A stretch of 37,970 nt of DNA from an uncultured Collinsella sp. (GTDB taxonomy: Bacteria > Actinomycetota > Coriobacteriia > Coriobacteriales > Coriobacteriaceae): the NCBI GenBank assembly GCA_900541135.1, contig UQIG01000020.1:1-37970 (forward strand), in the 5' to 3' direction. Of this stretch, positions 15,261 through 22,920 are shown piece after piece. Each line of letters begins with the position of its first letter. The stretch's first letter is position 1. Both the position numbers and the translations under genes were made by a program. The notes under the pieces were generated by a model. It worked only from the letters and a program-made list of their open reading frames with translations. It was not told the DNA's origin and searched no databases.

Positions 15261-16025
15261 TTAGTGGCAGCTGCAGCCCTCGTGGCCCTCGTGCTCGTGA
15301 TGGTCGTGGCAGCTGCAGGACTCGCCGTGTTCGTGGGCGTGGTCGTGGTCATGGCCGTGGCAGCCGCACGTGGCCTCGCCGTTCTGTGCGAGCGTGCCGG
15401 CGATAAGGGCCTCGACGCAAGCGTCGCAGCTGCCCTGGGCACCTGCGTATACCGTGATGCCGGCTTGGGCAAGCGCGTTGATAGCGCCACCGCCGATGCC
15501 GCCGCAGATGAGCGCATCCACGCCACCGTTGGCGAGCAGGCCCGCAAGGGCACCGTGGCCGGTGCTGCCGGTGCCCACGACCTGTTCGTTGAGCACCTTG
15601 CCGTCCTGAATGTCGTAGATCTTGAACTGCTCGCTGCGGCCAAAGTGCATAAAGATGTTGCCGTTGTCGTACGTGGTTGCCACCCTCATGGTGCCGATCT
15701 CCTTTGCTGGCCATGCGGCCGTCGTCGTGGTGATGGGGGAGTACACGATATTGCCGCCTTTGATGATGAGCGCTCGTCCGTTGACCAGCGCGCTTGCCAC
15801 CTTGCGATGCGCGCGGCTGCAGATTGCCGCCACCGTGGCGCGCGCAATACCCATCTGCTGTGCGACTGCCTCTTGGTTAAGGCCTTCCAGGTCGCACAGG
15901 CGCAGGACTTCGAGTTCGTCGACCGTCATGTCGATGGCGTCGCCGCTCGCCAGGCCATCGGGGATAAAACCGCGATATTCGGGGATGATCCCGACGCGGC
16001 GCAGTTTCTCGCGTCTTCCTGCCAT
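15261..16025 (-). CDS. DUF134 HTH domain fused to NifX-type (Fe-Mo cofactor-like) domain with His/Cys tail
   Basis: Protein of 254 residues with three parts. Residues about 1-95 are a DUF134 domain with a sigma-70 region 4-like helix-turn-helix (LEGLNQEAVAQQMGIARATVAAICSRA, broken here at 20 residues: EAVAQQMGIARATVAAICSR). Residues about 112-215 are a dinitrogenase iron-molybdenum cofactor (NifX/NifB C-terminal type) domain (RVATTYDNGNIFMHFGRSEQ, GTGSTGHGALAGLLANGG, CGGIGGGAINALAQAGI). The last 35 residues are a metal-binding tail of repeated H and C (CGCHGHDHDHAHEHGES). No nitrogenase genes are nearby, so a role in handling or sensing an iron-sulfur or other metal cofactor is inferred. Start at 16025 is set by AAGGAG five bases upstream; an in-frame GTG six bases earlier overlaps that site. 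Single gene, opposite to its neighbours. Confidence 0.85.
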   Translation of the reverse strand: MAGRREKLRRVGIIPEYRGFIPDGLASGDAIDMTVDELEVLRLCDLEGLNQEAVAQQMGIARATVAAICSRAHRKVASALVNGRALIIKGGNIVYSPITTTTAAWPAKEIGTMRVATTYDNGNIFMHFGRSEQFKIYDIQDGKVLNEQVVGTGSTGHGALAGLLANGGVDALICGGIGGGAINALAQAGITVYAGAQGSCDACVEALIAGTLAQNGEATCGCHGHDHDHAHEHGESCSCHDHHEHEGHEGCSCH

Positions 16026-16039
16026 ACGCACTCCTTATC

Positions 16040-16104
16040 TGACATATGTCAACAATAGAATAGCGCGTTGGTCGTTGGACGCAAGGCATTTTTAGCATAT
16101 GTCA
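16040..16104 (-). promoter_or_regulatory. promoter of the DUF134-NifX gene with paired CATATGTCA operators
   Basis: On the minus strand TTGCGT (plus 16079-16084) and TATTCT (plus 16057-16062) are 16 bases apart, a good -35/-10 pair. A perfect 12-base palindrome TGACATATGTCA (16040-16051) lies at the expected start point, and GCATATGTCAG (16095-16105) just upstream of -35 repeats nine bases of it (CATATGTCA at 16043-16051 and 16096-16104). Paired boxes flanking a promoter look like operator sites, possibly for the gene's own HTH domain. Confidence 0.6.
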
Positions 16105-16151
16105 GAAAATGAGGGCTTATGTTTGGGCTGTGGGGCCGCGTGCGCCTGGGC

Positions 16152-16157
16152 TACAAT
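16152..16157 (+). promoter_or_regulatory. possible -10 element for thyA
   Basis: TACAAT in GGGCTACAATAAAATCG lies 34 bases before the thyA ATG. No -35 at normal spacing. The divergent operator pair at 16040-16104 is close enough to influence this promoter too. Confidence 0.4.
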
Positions 16158-16190
16158 AAAATCGCCAATAGGCTACTGACGGGAGGGTCA

Positions 16191-17039
16191 ATGAGCAAGG
16201 CTGATCAACAGTTTGTAACCATGTGTCGCGATATTTTGGAACATGGCACCACCACCGAAGGCCAAAAGGTCCGCCCGGTGTGGGAGGACGGCACCCCTGC
16301 CTATACCATTAAAAACTTTGGTGTCACGGCCCGCTACGACCTGCGTGAGGAGTTTCCGGCTCTTACCCTGCGTCGTACGGCTCTCAAATCTGCCATGGAC
16401 GAGATCCTATGGATCTATCAGAAGAAGTCCAATAACGTGCATGACCTCAACAGCCATATCTGGGATGAGTGGGCCGACGAGACCGGTTCCATCGGCAAGG
16501 CCTACGGGTATCAGATTGGGCAGAAGAGCCATTATGCCGAGGGTGACTTTGACCAGATGGACCGCGTGCTGTACGACCTTAAGAACACGCCGTACAGCCG
16601 CCGCATTATGACGAACACCTATGTGTTTAGCGATCTGTCCGAGATGCACCTGTATCCGTGCGCCTACAGCGTGACGTATAACGTGACGCAGCGCCCGCAG
16701 GATGACAAACCGACGCTCAACATGATTCTCAACCAGCGTAGCCAGGACATTTTGGCCGCGAACAACTGGAATGTGTGCCAGTATGCCATTTTGCTGATGA
16801 TGGTCGCGCAGTCGGTCGATATGATCGCTGGCGAGCTGCTGCACGTGATCGCCGATGCCCATATTTACGACCGTCATGTCGATATCGTCCGCGAGCTTAT
16901 CGAGCGTCCGCAGTTTGCGGCTCCCAAGGTAACGCTCAACCCCGATGTGCATGATTTCTACGCGTTTACGACCGATGATCTGATCGTCGAGGGCTATGAG
17001 CACGGCCCGCAGGTCAAGAACATCCCCATTGCGGTGTAG
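16191..17039 (+). CDS. thyA: thymidylate synthase ThyA
   Basis: Methylates dUMP to dTMP with methylene-tetrahydrofolate, releasing dihydrofolate for the next gene's product. The 282-residue protein ends EGYEHGPQVKNIPIAV, the classic ThyA C-terminus, and keeps an arginine pair for phosphate binding (NTPYSRRIM), the catalytic cysteine in MHLYPCAYSVTYNV, NQRSQDILAANNWN and DAHIYDRHVD. It is not of the E. coli type: PCH is PCA and the GLPFN loop reads AANNWN. This recalls the phage phi3T/B. subtilis ThyA and clostridial enzymes. ATG at 16191 follows GGGAGG at 16181-16186. folA begins directly at the stop. Confidence 0.95.
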   Translation: MSKADQQFVTMCRDILEHGTTTEGQKVRPVWEDGTPAYTIKNFGVTARYDLREEFPALTLRRTALKSAMDEILWIYQKKSNNVHDLNSHIWDEWADETGSIGKAYGYQIGQKSHYAEGDFDQMDRVLYDLKNTPYSRRIMTNTYVFSDLSEMHLYPCAYSVTYNVTQRPQDDKPTLNMILNQRSQDILAANNWNVCQYAILLMMVAQSVDMIAGELLHVIADAHIYDRHVDIVRELIERPQFAAPKVTLNPDVHDFYAFTTDDLIVEGYEHGPQVKNIPIAV

Positions 17040-17048
17040 GTGACGCGC

Positions 17049-17567
17049 ATGACGTGTAAGCTTTCTGCCATTGTCGCCGTGTGCGATGACTGGGGTATTG
17101 GGTGCGAGGGTGACATGGTCGTGTCCAACCGTGCCGACATGCGCCATTTTGTGGCGTGCACCAAAGGCTGTCCGGTCATTATGGGACGTAAGACGCTGCT
17201 GAGTTTTCCCGGCGGGCGTCCGCTTAAGAACCGTCGCAATATCGTACTCACCCGCGACGAGAGCTTTGCTGCCGAGGGCGTCGACGTGGTATATAGCGTT
17301 GACGAGGCCTTGGCCGCCGTGGCCGATGAGCCCGTTGCGTGGGTGATTGGCGGCGGCGAGGTGTATCGGCAATTTTTGCCGTATTGCACCGAGGCCGAGG
17401 TCACGCACGACCATTGCATCCATGACGTGGATACGTACTTTCCCGATCTGGATGCCGATCCCGCGTGGGAGATTGCGCGGCGTGGCGGTGTTGCCACGAT
17501 TGCCGCGGGCGAGGGTGACGAGGGTCTCGATTATGAGTTCGTGACGTATCGTCGCGTTGAGGCGTAA
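17049..17567 (+). CDS. folA: dihydrofolate reductase
   Basis: NADPH-dependent enzyme that regenerates tetrahydrofolate from the dihydrofolate made by ThyA; the adjacent pair is a common functional couple. The 172-residue product has the DHFR layout: LSAIVAVCDDWGIG at the start, the substrate aspartate in NRADMRHF, VIMGRKTLLSFPGGRPLKNR, NIVLTRD, VIGGGEVYRQFLP and DTYFPDLD. The Met20-loop Pro-Trp pair found in E. coli (MPW) is replaced by VV, as I recall from some clostridial enzymes. ATG at 17049 has AGGTGA five bases upstream; a GTG at 17040, directly after the thyA stop, would add three residues and cannot be ruled out. Confidence 0.92.
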   Translation: MTCKLSAIVAVCDDWGIGCEGDMVVSNRADMRHFVACTKGCPVIMGRKTLLSFPGGRPLKNRRNIVLTRDESFAAEGVDVVYSVDEALAAVADEPVAWVIGGGEVYRQFLPYCTEAEVTHDHCIHDVDTYFPDLDADPAWEIARRGGVATIAAGEGDEGLDYEFVTYRRVEA

Positions 17568-17608
17568 ACCCGAATATCCCTTCGGTATTATCGGGTTGGA
17601 ATGAGTGG

Positions 17609-17640
17609 CGGGGCAGCGCATGGCGTTGCCCCGATATTTG
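17609..17640 (+). terminator. probable terminator after folA
   Basis: CGGGGCAGCGC (17609-17619) pairs with GGCGTTGCCCCG (17623-17633) over eleven positions with a three-base loop; the tail ATATTTGTAT is only weakly T-rich. A second, imperfect hairpin (AACCCGA and TCGGGTT, 17568-17596) lies just ahead. Together they fill most of the gap before the methyltransferase gene. Confidence 0.5.
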
Positions 17641-17676
17641 TATAGGTGCTGCAAAGAAAGGTGCGGGCAGGCTGCT

Positions 17677-18591
17677 ATGACTGATGCCGTTGAGGTGCTG
17701 CGAATCGATTCGCTCGAGGACGAGCGGCTTGATGCCTACGTGCGACTGACCGAGCGTGAGCTGCGCTGCGTGCTGGAGCCGCAAAAGGGCATCTTTATCG
17801 CCGAGAGTGCCAAGGTTATCGAGCGCGCAGTGCGTGCCGGATACGAGCCGGTGAGCTTTCTTTTGGGCGAACGCTGGCTCGACCAGATGATGCCGCTGTT
17901 TGAGCGCCTGGCGGTACGCGAAGGTGCGGGCCCGGTTCCCGTGTTCGTGGCCTCGATGGAGCTTATGGAGCAGCTGACGGGCTTTAACGTGACGCGCGGT
18001 GCGCTCGCGGCGTTCCGTCGCCCGCGTCAGATTCCGGTAGCCGAGTTCTTGGGTGGCGTCGTCGAGGCGGCGGGGGAGCGCCCGGTGCGCGTGTGCGTGC
18101 TCGAGGGCATTGTCGACCACACCAACGTCGGCGCGATTTTCCGCTCGGCGGCTGCGCTCAATGTCGACGGTATTTTGGTCAGTCCGACGTGCTGCGATCC
18201 GCTGTACCGTCGCTCGGCCCGCGTGAGCATGGGCACGGTGTTCCAGGTGCCCTGGACACGCATTGGCAGCGAGGCGCGCGTATGGCCGCATGATGGGCTG
18301 GCGGCGCTGCACGATGCCGGCTTTTCGTGTGCCGCGATGGCGTTGACGGATGATTCGGTGTCGTTGGACGATCCCGCGCTGCAGGAGATTGACCGCCTGG
18401 CAATCTTTATGGGCACCGAGGGTGCTGGCTTAGGCGCCAAGACCATTGCTGGCTGCGACCGAGCCGTGCGCATTCCGATGGCGCACGGGGTCGATTCGCT
18501 TAACGTGGCCGCGGCAAGTGCTGTCGCCTTTTGGCAGCTGTGCCCGCACGTGAGCAACGAGTATCACTACCAGCCGGGGCTGTATCACTAG
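17677..18591 (+). CDS. SpoU/TrmH-family RNA 2'-O-methyltransferase
   Basis: SPOUT-class enzyme that methylates a ribose 2'-OH in tRNA or rRNA. The 304-residue protein has an N-terminal substrate-binding region (YVRLTERELRCVLEPQKGIF) and a C-terminal knotted SAM domain with all three SpoU motifs: IVDHTNVGAIFRSAAAL near residue 147, IFMGTEGAGLG near 245 and IPMAHGVDSLNVAAASAV near 268. The exact RNA target cannot be read from the sequence. Start at the ATG at 17677 aligns with the family; a longer reading from 17605 would run through the folA terminator. The ribosome site is weak (GGCAGGC). Confidence 0.88.
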   Translation: MTDAVEVLRIDSLEDERLDAYVRLTERELRCVLEPQKGIFIAESAKVIERAVRAGYEPVSFLLGERWLDQMMPLFERLAVREGAGPVPVFVASMELMEQLTGFNVTRGALAAFRRPRQIPVAEFLGGVVEAAGERPVRVCVLEGIVDHTNVGAIFRSAAALNVDGILVSPTCCDPLYRRSARVSMGTVFQVPWTRIGSEARVWPHDGLAALHDAGFSCAAMALTDDSVSLDDPALQEIDRLAIFMGTEGAGLGAKTIAGCDRAVRIPMAHGVDSLNVAAASAVAFWQLCPHVSNEYHYQPGLYH

Positions 18592-18647
18592 GCAGATAGT
18601 TTGCACCGGGCTCTGACTCGGGGTGTTTCGGTCGACGTCGGTCGGTG

Positions 18648-18667
18648 CTAAGCTGCTATTAGCTTAG
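18648..18667 (+). repeat. short inverted repeat upstream of the MATE gene
   Basis: CTAAGCT and AGCTTAG are exact reverse complements separated by six bases, 50 bases before the MATE start. It could end the methyltransferase transcript (tail GTCTTTAATT) or serve as an operator for the exporter. The rest of the 125-base gap shows no confident promoter. Confidence 0.4.
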
Positions 18668-18716
18668 GTCTTTAATTACTGTTTTGTCGGTTGACGTACG
18701 CTTTTGGGGAGGGCGT

Positions 18717-20066
18717 GTGGCTAAGAAATCTACGGCTATCGATGTAACGCAGGGTGTTATTTGGCAGCAGCTGCTTTCGCTGTGCGTTCCCATCTTTTTT
18801 AGTTCGTTTTTTCAGCAGGCCTACACGCTTATCGGTACCTATATCGTCGGCCAGTTTGGCGGCAAGCTCGCGCTAGGTGGCATTCAAGCTACGATGGTGC
18901 TCACCGAGCTCTGCATTGGCTTTTGCGTTGGCGTCGGCGCCGGCTGCGCGGTCATTACCGGTCAGTATTTTGGTCAGCACGATGATGAGCGACTGAGCCG
19001 TTCGGTCCATACGGCCATGACGCTCGCGCTGGTGGGCGGTATCATTTTCTCGATTCTTGGCATAGTGTTCGTTGAGCCCATGCTGGTGCTTATGAACACT
19101 CCGCATGAACTTTTGGCCGAGGGCGTGGCCTATGCTCGTTGCTATTTTGCCGCCATGGTTGCGGCGCTGCTGCTCAATATGGGAACGGCACTGCTGCGCG
19201 CCGTGGGCGACACACGCGGGCCTGCTGTGATTATCGCTTCCGGCTGCCTTGTTAATGCGGTGCTGGATGTCATCTTCGTTGCCGTGCTTCATATGGAGGC
19301 TCTGGGCTGCGGCATCGCGGTGGCGCTGACCATTTGCTCCAACGCCACGATGATCGTGTTGCGCATGTTGCGCGCTCCGGGTGCATGGCGTCTTTCGCTA
19401 TCTAAGCTCGGCATCGATCGCGGTATTTGCAAGAGTATGATCTCGTGTGGTCTGCCACTCGGTTTTCAATCGGCTGCCTATTCGATCTCGAACGTGCTGA
19501 TCCAGGTGTCGGTTAATTCGTTTGGCGCCGATGTCACGACTGCTTGGGGTCTATCTGGGCGCCTGGATGGCATTATCTGGATGGTGACCGAGGCGCTCGG
19601 CGTATCGATCACTACGTTCTCGGCGCAGAACTTTGGCGCGCGCAACTACGAGCGCATGCGCAAGGGCTACCATACGTCGCTCGTGCTGTCGTTTATGCTC
19701 ATTGGTGGCCTGTCTGCCGTGCTGCTGGTGTTCTCGGGCCCGCTGTCGCGTTTGTTTGTCGACGATGCTTCGATTTCGGCGTACACCACGACTATCCTCC
19801 ATTTCATTGCGCCGTTCTATGCGATTTTTTCGATTATCGAGAACGCCTCGGGTTCCATCCGCGGCGCCGGCGTGAGTCTGCAGCCTATGATGGTCACCAT
19901 CTTTGGCACCGTCGTACTCAGAGTGATTTGGGTGTTTGCGATCATGCCCTTCGATCCGTCGCTCGAGCACCTGCTGCTGGTCTACCCCGTAACCTGGCTC
20001 ATCACCGCCACGATGTTCACCATCTACCACCACAGCGGCAACTGGCTTGGCCGCGCCACCGCCTAA
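18717..20066 (+). CDS. MATE-family efflux transporter
   Basis: Integral membrane antiporter of 449 residues, the normal MATE length, with twelve predicted hydrophobic segments. The start of TM1 (VIWQQLLSLCVPIFFSSFFQ), the QAYTLIGTYIVGQFGG loop and the repeat of the same pattern in the second half (SAAYSISNVLIQVSVNSFGA, then TTFSAQNFGARNYERM) are typical of the NorM/DinF-like multidrug and toxic compound extrusion family. Substrate unknown. GTG at 18717 is chosen because GGGGAGGG is just upstream; an earlier in-frame start at 18684 lacks such a site. A long inverted repeat begins immediately after the stop. Confidence 0.93.
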   Translation: MAKKSTAIDVTQGVIWQQLLSLCVPIFFSSFFQQAYTLIGTYIVGQFGGKLALGGIQATMVLTELCIGFCVGVGAGCAVITGQYFGQHDDERLSRSVHTAMTLALVGGIIFSILGIVFVEPMLVLMNTPHELLAEGVAYARCYFAAMVAALLLNMGTALLRAVGDTRGPAVIIASGCLVNAVLDVIFVAVLHMEALGCGIAVALTICSNATMIVLRMLRAPGAWRLSLSKLGIDRGICKSMISCGLPLGFQSAAYSISNVLIQVSVNSFGADVTTAWGLSGRLDGIIWMVTEALGVSITTFSAQNFGARNYERMRKGYHTSLVLSFMLIGGLSAVLLVFSGPLSRLFVDDASISAYTTTILHFIAPFYAIFSIIENASGSIRGAGVSLQPMMVTIFGTVVLRVIWVFAIMPFDPSLEHLLLVYPVTWLITATMFTIYHHSGNWLGRATA

Positions 20067-20149
20067 TGATCCCTTGGGGCGGAGGAAAATGGATCATTGC
20101 TCTCCGTCGCGATGTCGATGATCCGTTTTCCTCCGTCCCCTTCGGATCA
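20067..20149. repeat. long imperfect inverted repeat between MATE gene and cobO remnant
   Basis: Arms at 20067-20097 and 20118-20149, each about 31 bases, begin and end with TGATCC/GGATCA and share GGGG(A)CGGAGGAAAA(T/C)GGATCAT. The loop is 20 bases. It fills the convergent gap exactly, from the first base after the MATE stop to one base before the cobO remnant's stop. It lacks T tails, so it is more repeat-like than a standard terminator, though it could end transcription from both sides. Confidence 0.75.
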
Positions 20150-20150
20150 A

Positions 20151-20398
20151 TTAGTATTCGATGCCTTGGCGGGCTAAGAGGCCTTCGTCGAAGTAGTGTT
20201 TGACGGGGCGCATTTCTGTGACCAGGTCGGCGAGGTCGGCCAGCGGCAGCAGCCCGCGGCCGGTTAGCACGAGCTCCGTGGTGGCGGGCTTTATCGCAAT
20301 CAGTTCCTCGACATCCTCTCGCGCCCCAAAGCAGCCTTCGTCTTGCCCTTGCCGTCTCCCGTATAGATTTGAACCTTGCCGACTTACAGTGATGCCAT
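20151..20398 (-). pseudogene. cobO: decayed cob(I)alamin adenosyltransferase (CobO/BtuR) remnant
   Basis: On the minus strand, an ATG at 20398 (ribosome site AAAGGACAG) opens MASL and hits a TAA at once. The same frame then reads VGKVQIYTGDGKGKTKAALG, the N-terminal P-loop of CobO/BtuR. One frame over, directly after it, comes the C-terminal part: LVLTGRG, LADLADLVTEMRPVKHYFDE and ARQGIEY, ending at 20151. Compared with the usual length of about 190 residues, roughly 90-100 central codons are missing, the join is out of frame, and there is an early stop. The enzyme cannot be functional. Intact CobO adenosylates cobalamin or its precursors. Confidence 0.88.
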
Positions 20399-20445
20399 CT
20401 CTGTCCTTTCGTGCCCGGCGTCGGTTTATCACCGCTCGGGTTGGG

Positions 20446-20451
20446 TATTCT
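20446..20451 (+). promoter_or_regulatory. possible -10 element for ftsH
   Basis: GGGTATTCTAG includes TATTCT 40-45 bases before the ftsH start. The sequence about 15-18 bases upstream (TTTATC) is a weak -35 at best. Confidence 0.35.
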
Positions 20452-20490
20452 AGAAACCATTATCAACCCCAGTAGATGGAGTTCAAGCAG

Positions 20491-22383
20491 ATGGAGATGG
20501 ATGACAACAAGCGTAGACGGAATATGATCCTCTACGTGCTCATCGCCTTCGTCGTCTACCTCGTGCTCTCGACCGTTCTGTTCCCCAACATCGGTCACAC
20601 GCAGCAGATTACGAAGACCGATTACTCGACGTTTGTCAAAGCCCTCGATAAGAAGAGTGTCGACAAGGTCGAGTACAACACGGACGATTACTCGATTTAT
20701 TACACCAAGAAGGGCGAGGACGAGAACATCGCCTATAAGACGACCGGTGTGCCGAACGATGCGGGCTTTACCGATCGCGTGCTTGAGTCTGGCGCTTCGC
20801 TGGAGTCGGTCGTTCCCGATAAGAACTCGGGTTTGATGACCTACTACCTGCTCACACTCATTCTTCCCATGGCGATTTTCTTCCTCATCGGTTGGTGGCT
20901 CAACCGCCGCATGAAGAAGGCTATGGGCGATGACGGCCCGTCGATGAACTTTGGCGGCGGCGGTTTTGGCGGCGGCGGACTGGGTAAGTCCGGCGCGCGC
21001 GTGATCGCCTCCAAGGACGTGGGCGTGACCTTTAAGGACGTCGCCGGCCAGGAAGAGGCCAAGGAATCTCTCAAGGAGGTCGTCGACTTTCTGGAGAAGC
21101 CGCAGCGCTACGAGGAGATCGGCGCCAAGCTGCCGCGCGGTGCTCTCCTTGTTGGCCCTCCGGGTACCGGTAAGACCCTGCTTGCCAAGGCTGTTGCCGG
21201 CGAGGCCGGTGTTCCGTTCTTTAGCATTTCGGGCTCTGAGTTCGTTGAGATGTTTGTTGGTCGCGGCGCTGCTAAGGTTCGTGACCTGTTTAAGCAGGCC
21301 AAGGAAAAGGCCCCGTGTATCGTCTTTATCGATGAGATCGATACCATCGGTAAGAAGCGCGATGGCGGCGGCTTTAGCGGCAACGACGAGCGCGAGCAGA
21401 CGCTCAATCAGTTGCTGACCGAGATGGACGGCTTCGATAACCACAAGGGCATCGTCGTCCTTGCTGCCACCAACCGCCCCGACAGTCTCGATCCCGCTCT
21501 ACTGCGCCCCGGTCGTTTTGACCGCCGCATCCCCGTCGAGCTGCCCGATCTGACCGGCCGCAAGAACATCCTCGAGCTGCATGCCAAGAGCGTGAAGACC
21601 GAGCCGCCGATCGACCTGACCGCGATTGCCCGCGCCACGCCCGGTGCCTCGGGCGCCGACCTGGCCAATATCATCAACGAGGGCGCCCTGCGCGCCGTTC
21701 GCGAGGGTCGCAAGCGTGCAACCCAGGACGACTTCGAGGAGTCGGTGGAGGTCGTCATTGCCGGCCAACAGCGTAAGTCCACGGTGCTGTCCGACCACGA
21801 GAAGCAGGTCGTTTCTTATCACGAGATCGGCCATGCCATCGTTGCCGCTCGCCAGAAGGGCTCTGCGCCGGTCACGAAGATCACCATCGTGCCGCGCACG
21901 AGCGGTGCTCTGGGCTACACCATGCAGGTCGAGGAGGATGAGCGCTTCCTGACCACACGTCAGGAGGTCCTGGACAAGCTCGCCGTCTATTGCGGTGGCC
22001 GTGCAGCCGAGGAGCTCATCTTTGGTGAGATGACGACCGGCGCCGCCAACGATATCGAGCAGGCCACCAAGCTCGCCCGTAACATGGTGACGCGCTTTGG
22101 TATGTCCGACGAGTTTGGCATGATGGCGCTCGGTACCGTTCAGAATGCGTACCTTAACCAGGACACGTCGCTCACCTGCGCCCCCGGTACGGCCGAGCGT
22201 GTGGACGCAATTGTCGCCAAGTTGATTGAGGATGCGCACGACCGCGCCCTGCAGATCCTCAAGGAAAACAAGTTCAAGCTCCACGAGCTGGCTCGTTATC
22301 TGTACAAGAAGGAGACGATCACGGGCGAGGAGTTCATGAACCTCCTCACGCGCGAGAATCCGCTGATGCCCAAGCAGCAGTAA
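20491..22383 (+). CDS. ftsH: ATP-dependent zinc metalloprotease FtsH
   Basis: Membrane-anchored AAA+ protease that degrades misfolded membrane and short-lived regulatory proteins. Layout: short cytoplasmic start, TM1 (MILYVLIAFVVYLVLSTVLF), an extracytoplasmic domain of about 80 residues, TM2 (LTLILPMAIFFLIGWWL), a glycine-rich linker (GGGGFGGGGLG), AAA module with Walker A GPPGTGKT near residue 222, Walker B IVFIDEID, second region of homology NRPDSLDPALLRPGRFDRR, and a zinc protease domain with HEIGH (family form HEAGH) near residue 445. About 630 residues. Start: GGAG at 20478-20481 suits the ATG at 20491; an ATG at 20476 would add five residues but has no ribosome site. Confidence 0.96.
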   Translation: MEMDDNKRRRNMILYVLIAFVVYLVLSTVLFPNIGHTQQITKTDYSTFVKALDKKSVDKVEYNTDDYSIYYTKKGEDENIAYKTTGVPNDAGFTDRVLESGASLESVVPDKNSGLMTYYLLTLILPMAIFFLIGWWLNRRMKKAMGDDGPSMNFGGGGFGGGGLGKSGARVIASKDVGVTFKDVAGQEEAKESLKEVVDFLEKPQRYEEIGAKLPRGALLVGPPGTGKTLLAKAVAGEAGVPFFSISGSEFVEMFVGRGAAKVRDLFKQAKEKAPCIVFIDEIDTIGKKRDGGGFSGNDEREQTLNQLLTEMDGFDNHKGIVVLAATNRPDSLDPALLRPGRFDRRIPVELPDLTGRKNILELHAKSVKTEPPIDLTAIARATPGASGADLANIINEGALRAVREGRKRATQDDFEESVEVVIAGQQRKSTVLSDHEKQVVSYHEIGHAIVAARQKGSAPVTKITIVPRTSGALGYTMQVEEDERFLTTRQEVLDKLAVYCGGRAAEELIFGEMTTGAANDIEQATKLARNMVTRFGMSDEFGMMALGTVQNAYLNQDTSLTCAPGTAERVDAIVAKLIEDAHDRALQILKENKFKLHELARYLYKKETITGEEFMNLLTRENPLMPKQQ

Positions 22384-22409
22384 AGCCGCGGCCGAGCCAG
22401 TAAACGCCG

Positions 22410-22447
22410 ACGCCCCATTTGAGCAGCTTTCTCAAATGGGGCGTTTT
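22410..22447 (+). terminator. Rho-independent terminator after ftsH
   Basis: ACGCCCCATTTGAG (22410-22423) and CTCAAATGGGGCGT (22431-22444) are perfect complements with a seven-base loop, followed by TTTT. The DUF523 start lies only 18 bases later, so that gene is either expressed by read-through or from a promoter hidden in the stem. Confidence 0.9.
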
Positions 22448-22464
22448 GCTTGAGGGGGATGGAA

Positions 22465-22920
22465 ATGAAGATCGTGGTGAGTGCCTGCTTGATGGGCGAG
22501 AGCTGCAAGTATAACGGGCTCGACAACTATCATCGCGAGTTGGTCGAGGCCTGCGAGCGTACGGGGACCGAGGTCCTCTTGGTGTGCCCTGAGGTCTTTG
22601 GCGGCCTGCCCACGCCGCGCAGGCCGTCCGAGATTGTGAACGGCGAGGTCCGTACCTGCGAGGGTGCCTCGGTCGATCGCGAGTTTCGCCTGGGCGCTCA
22701 ACGTGCGCTCGATATGTGCGAGCAGGCGGGCGGCCCGTCCGAGATTGCTGCGTGCGTCTTGCAGGACCGCAGTCCCTCGTGCGGCGCGGGTCGCATCTAC
22801 GACGGTACCTTTAGCGGTACGCTCACCGCGGGCAACGGCGTCTTCGTTGATCTGTTGCTGCGTCACGGCTATCGCGTTATACCAGCTAGCGAGTTCGACC
22901 CCAGCATGCTGGAGCAATAA
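22465..22920 (+). CDS. DUF523 family protein
   Basis: Protein of 151 residues of the DUF523 (YbbK-like) family, function unknown. Family signatures: VSACLMGESCKYNGLDN at the start, CPEVFGGLPTPRRPSEI, and CVLQDRSPSCGAGRIYDG. The conserved cysteines (in SACL, ESCKY, CPE and SPSCG) suggest metal or Fe-S binding, which is inference. ATG at 22465 has GAGGGG seven bases upstream; an ATG at 22459 and a TTG at 22450 are in frame but badly spaced. It sits right after the ftsH terminator, ends at a convergent bidirectional terminator and is otherwise isolated. Confidence 0.88.
   Translation: MKIVVSACLMGESCKYNGLDNYHRELVEACERTGTEVLLVCPEVFGGLPTPRRPSEIVNGEVRTCEGASVDREFRLGAQRALDMCEQAGGPSEIAACVLQDRSPSCGAGRIYDGTFSGTLTAGNGVFVDLLLRHGYRVIPASEFDPSMLEQ

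Noticed and set aside
15261..16025. Evidence of a nitrogen fixation locus
   Set aside because: The NifX-like domain alone is widespread; no nifH, nifD, nifK or nifB is present in the window.
15156..16058. 300-codon plus-strand open frame opposite the DUF134-NifX gene
   Set aside because: It starts inside the ffh terminator and its composition (long V/A runs) reflects the His/Cys-coding repeats of the minus-strand gene.
18691..18696. TTGACG as a -35 element for the MATE gene
   Set aside because: A matching -10 would fall at or beyond the start codon at 18717.
20151..20432. A single intact 93-codon minus-strand gene
   Set aside because: Only its last 50 or so codons resemble CobO; the upstream part of that frame is an out-of-frame reading of the CobO P-loop region, so it is a pseudogene.
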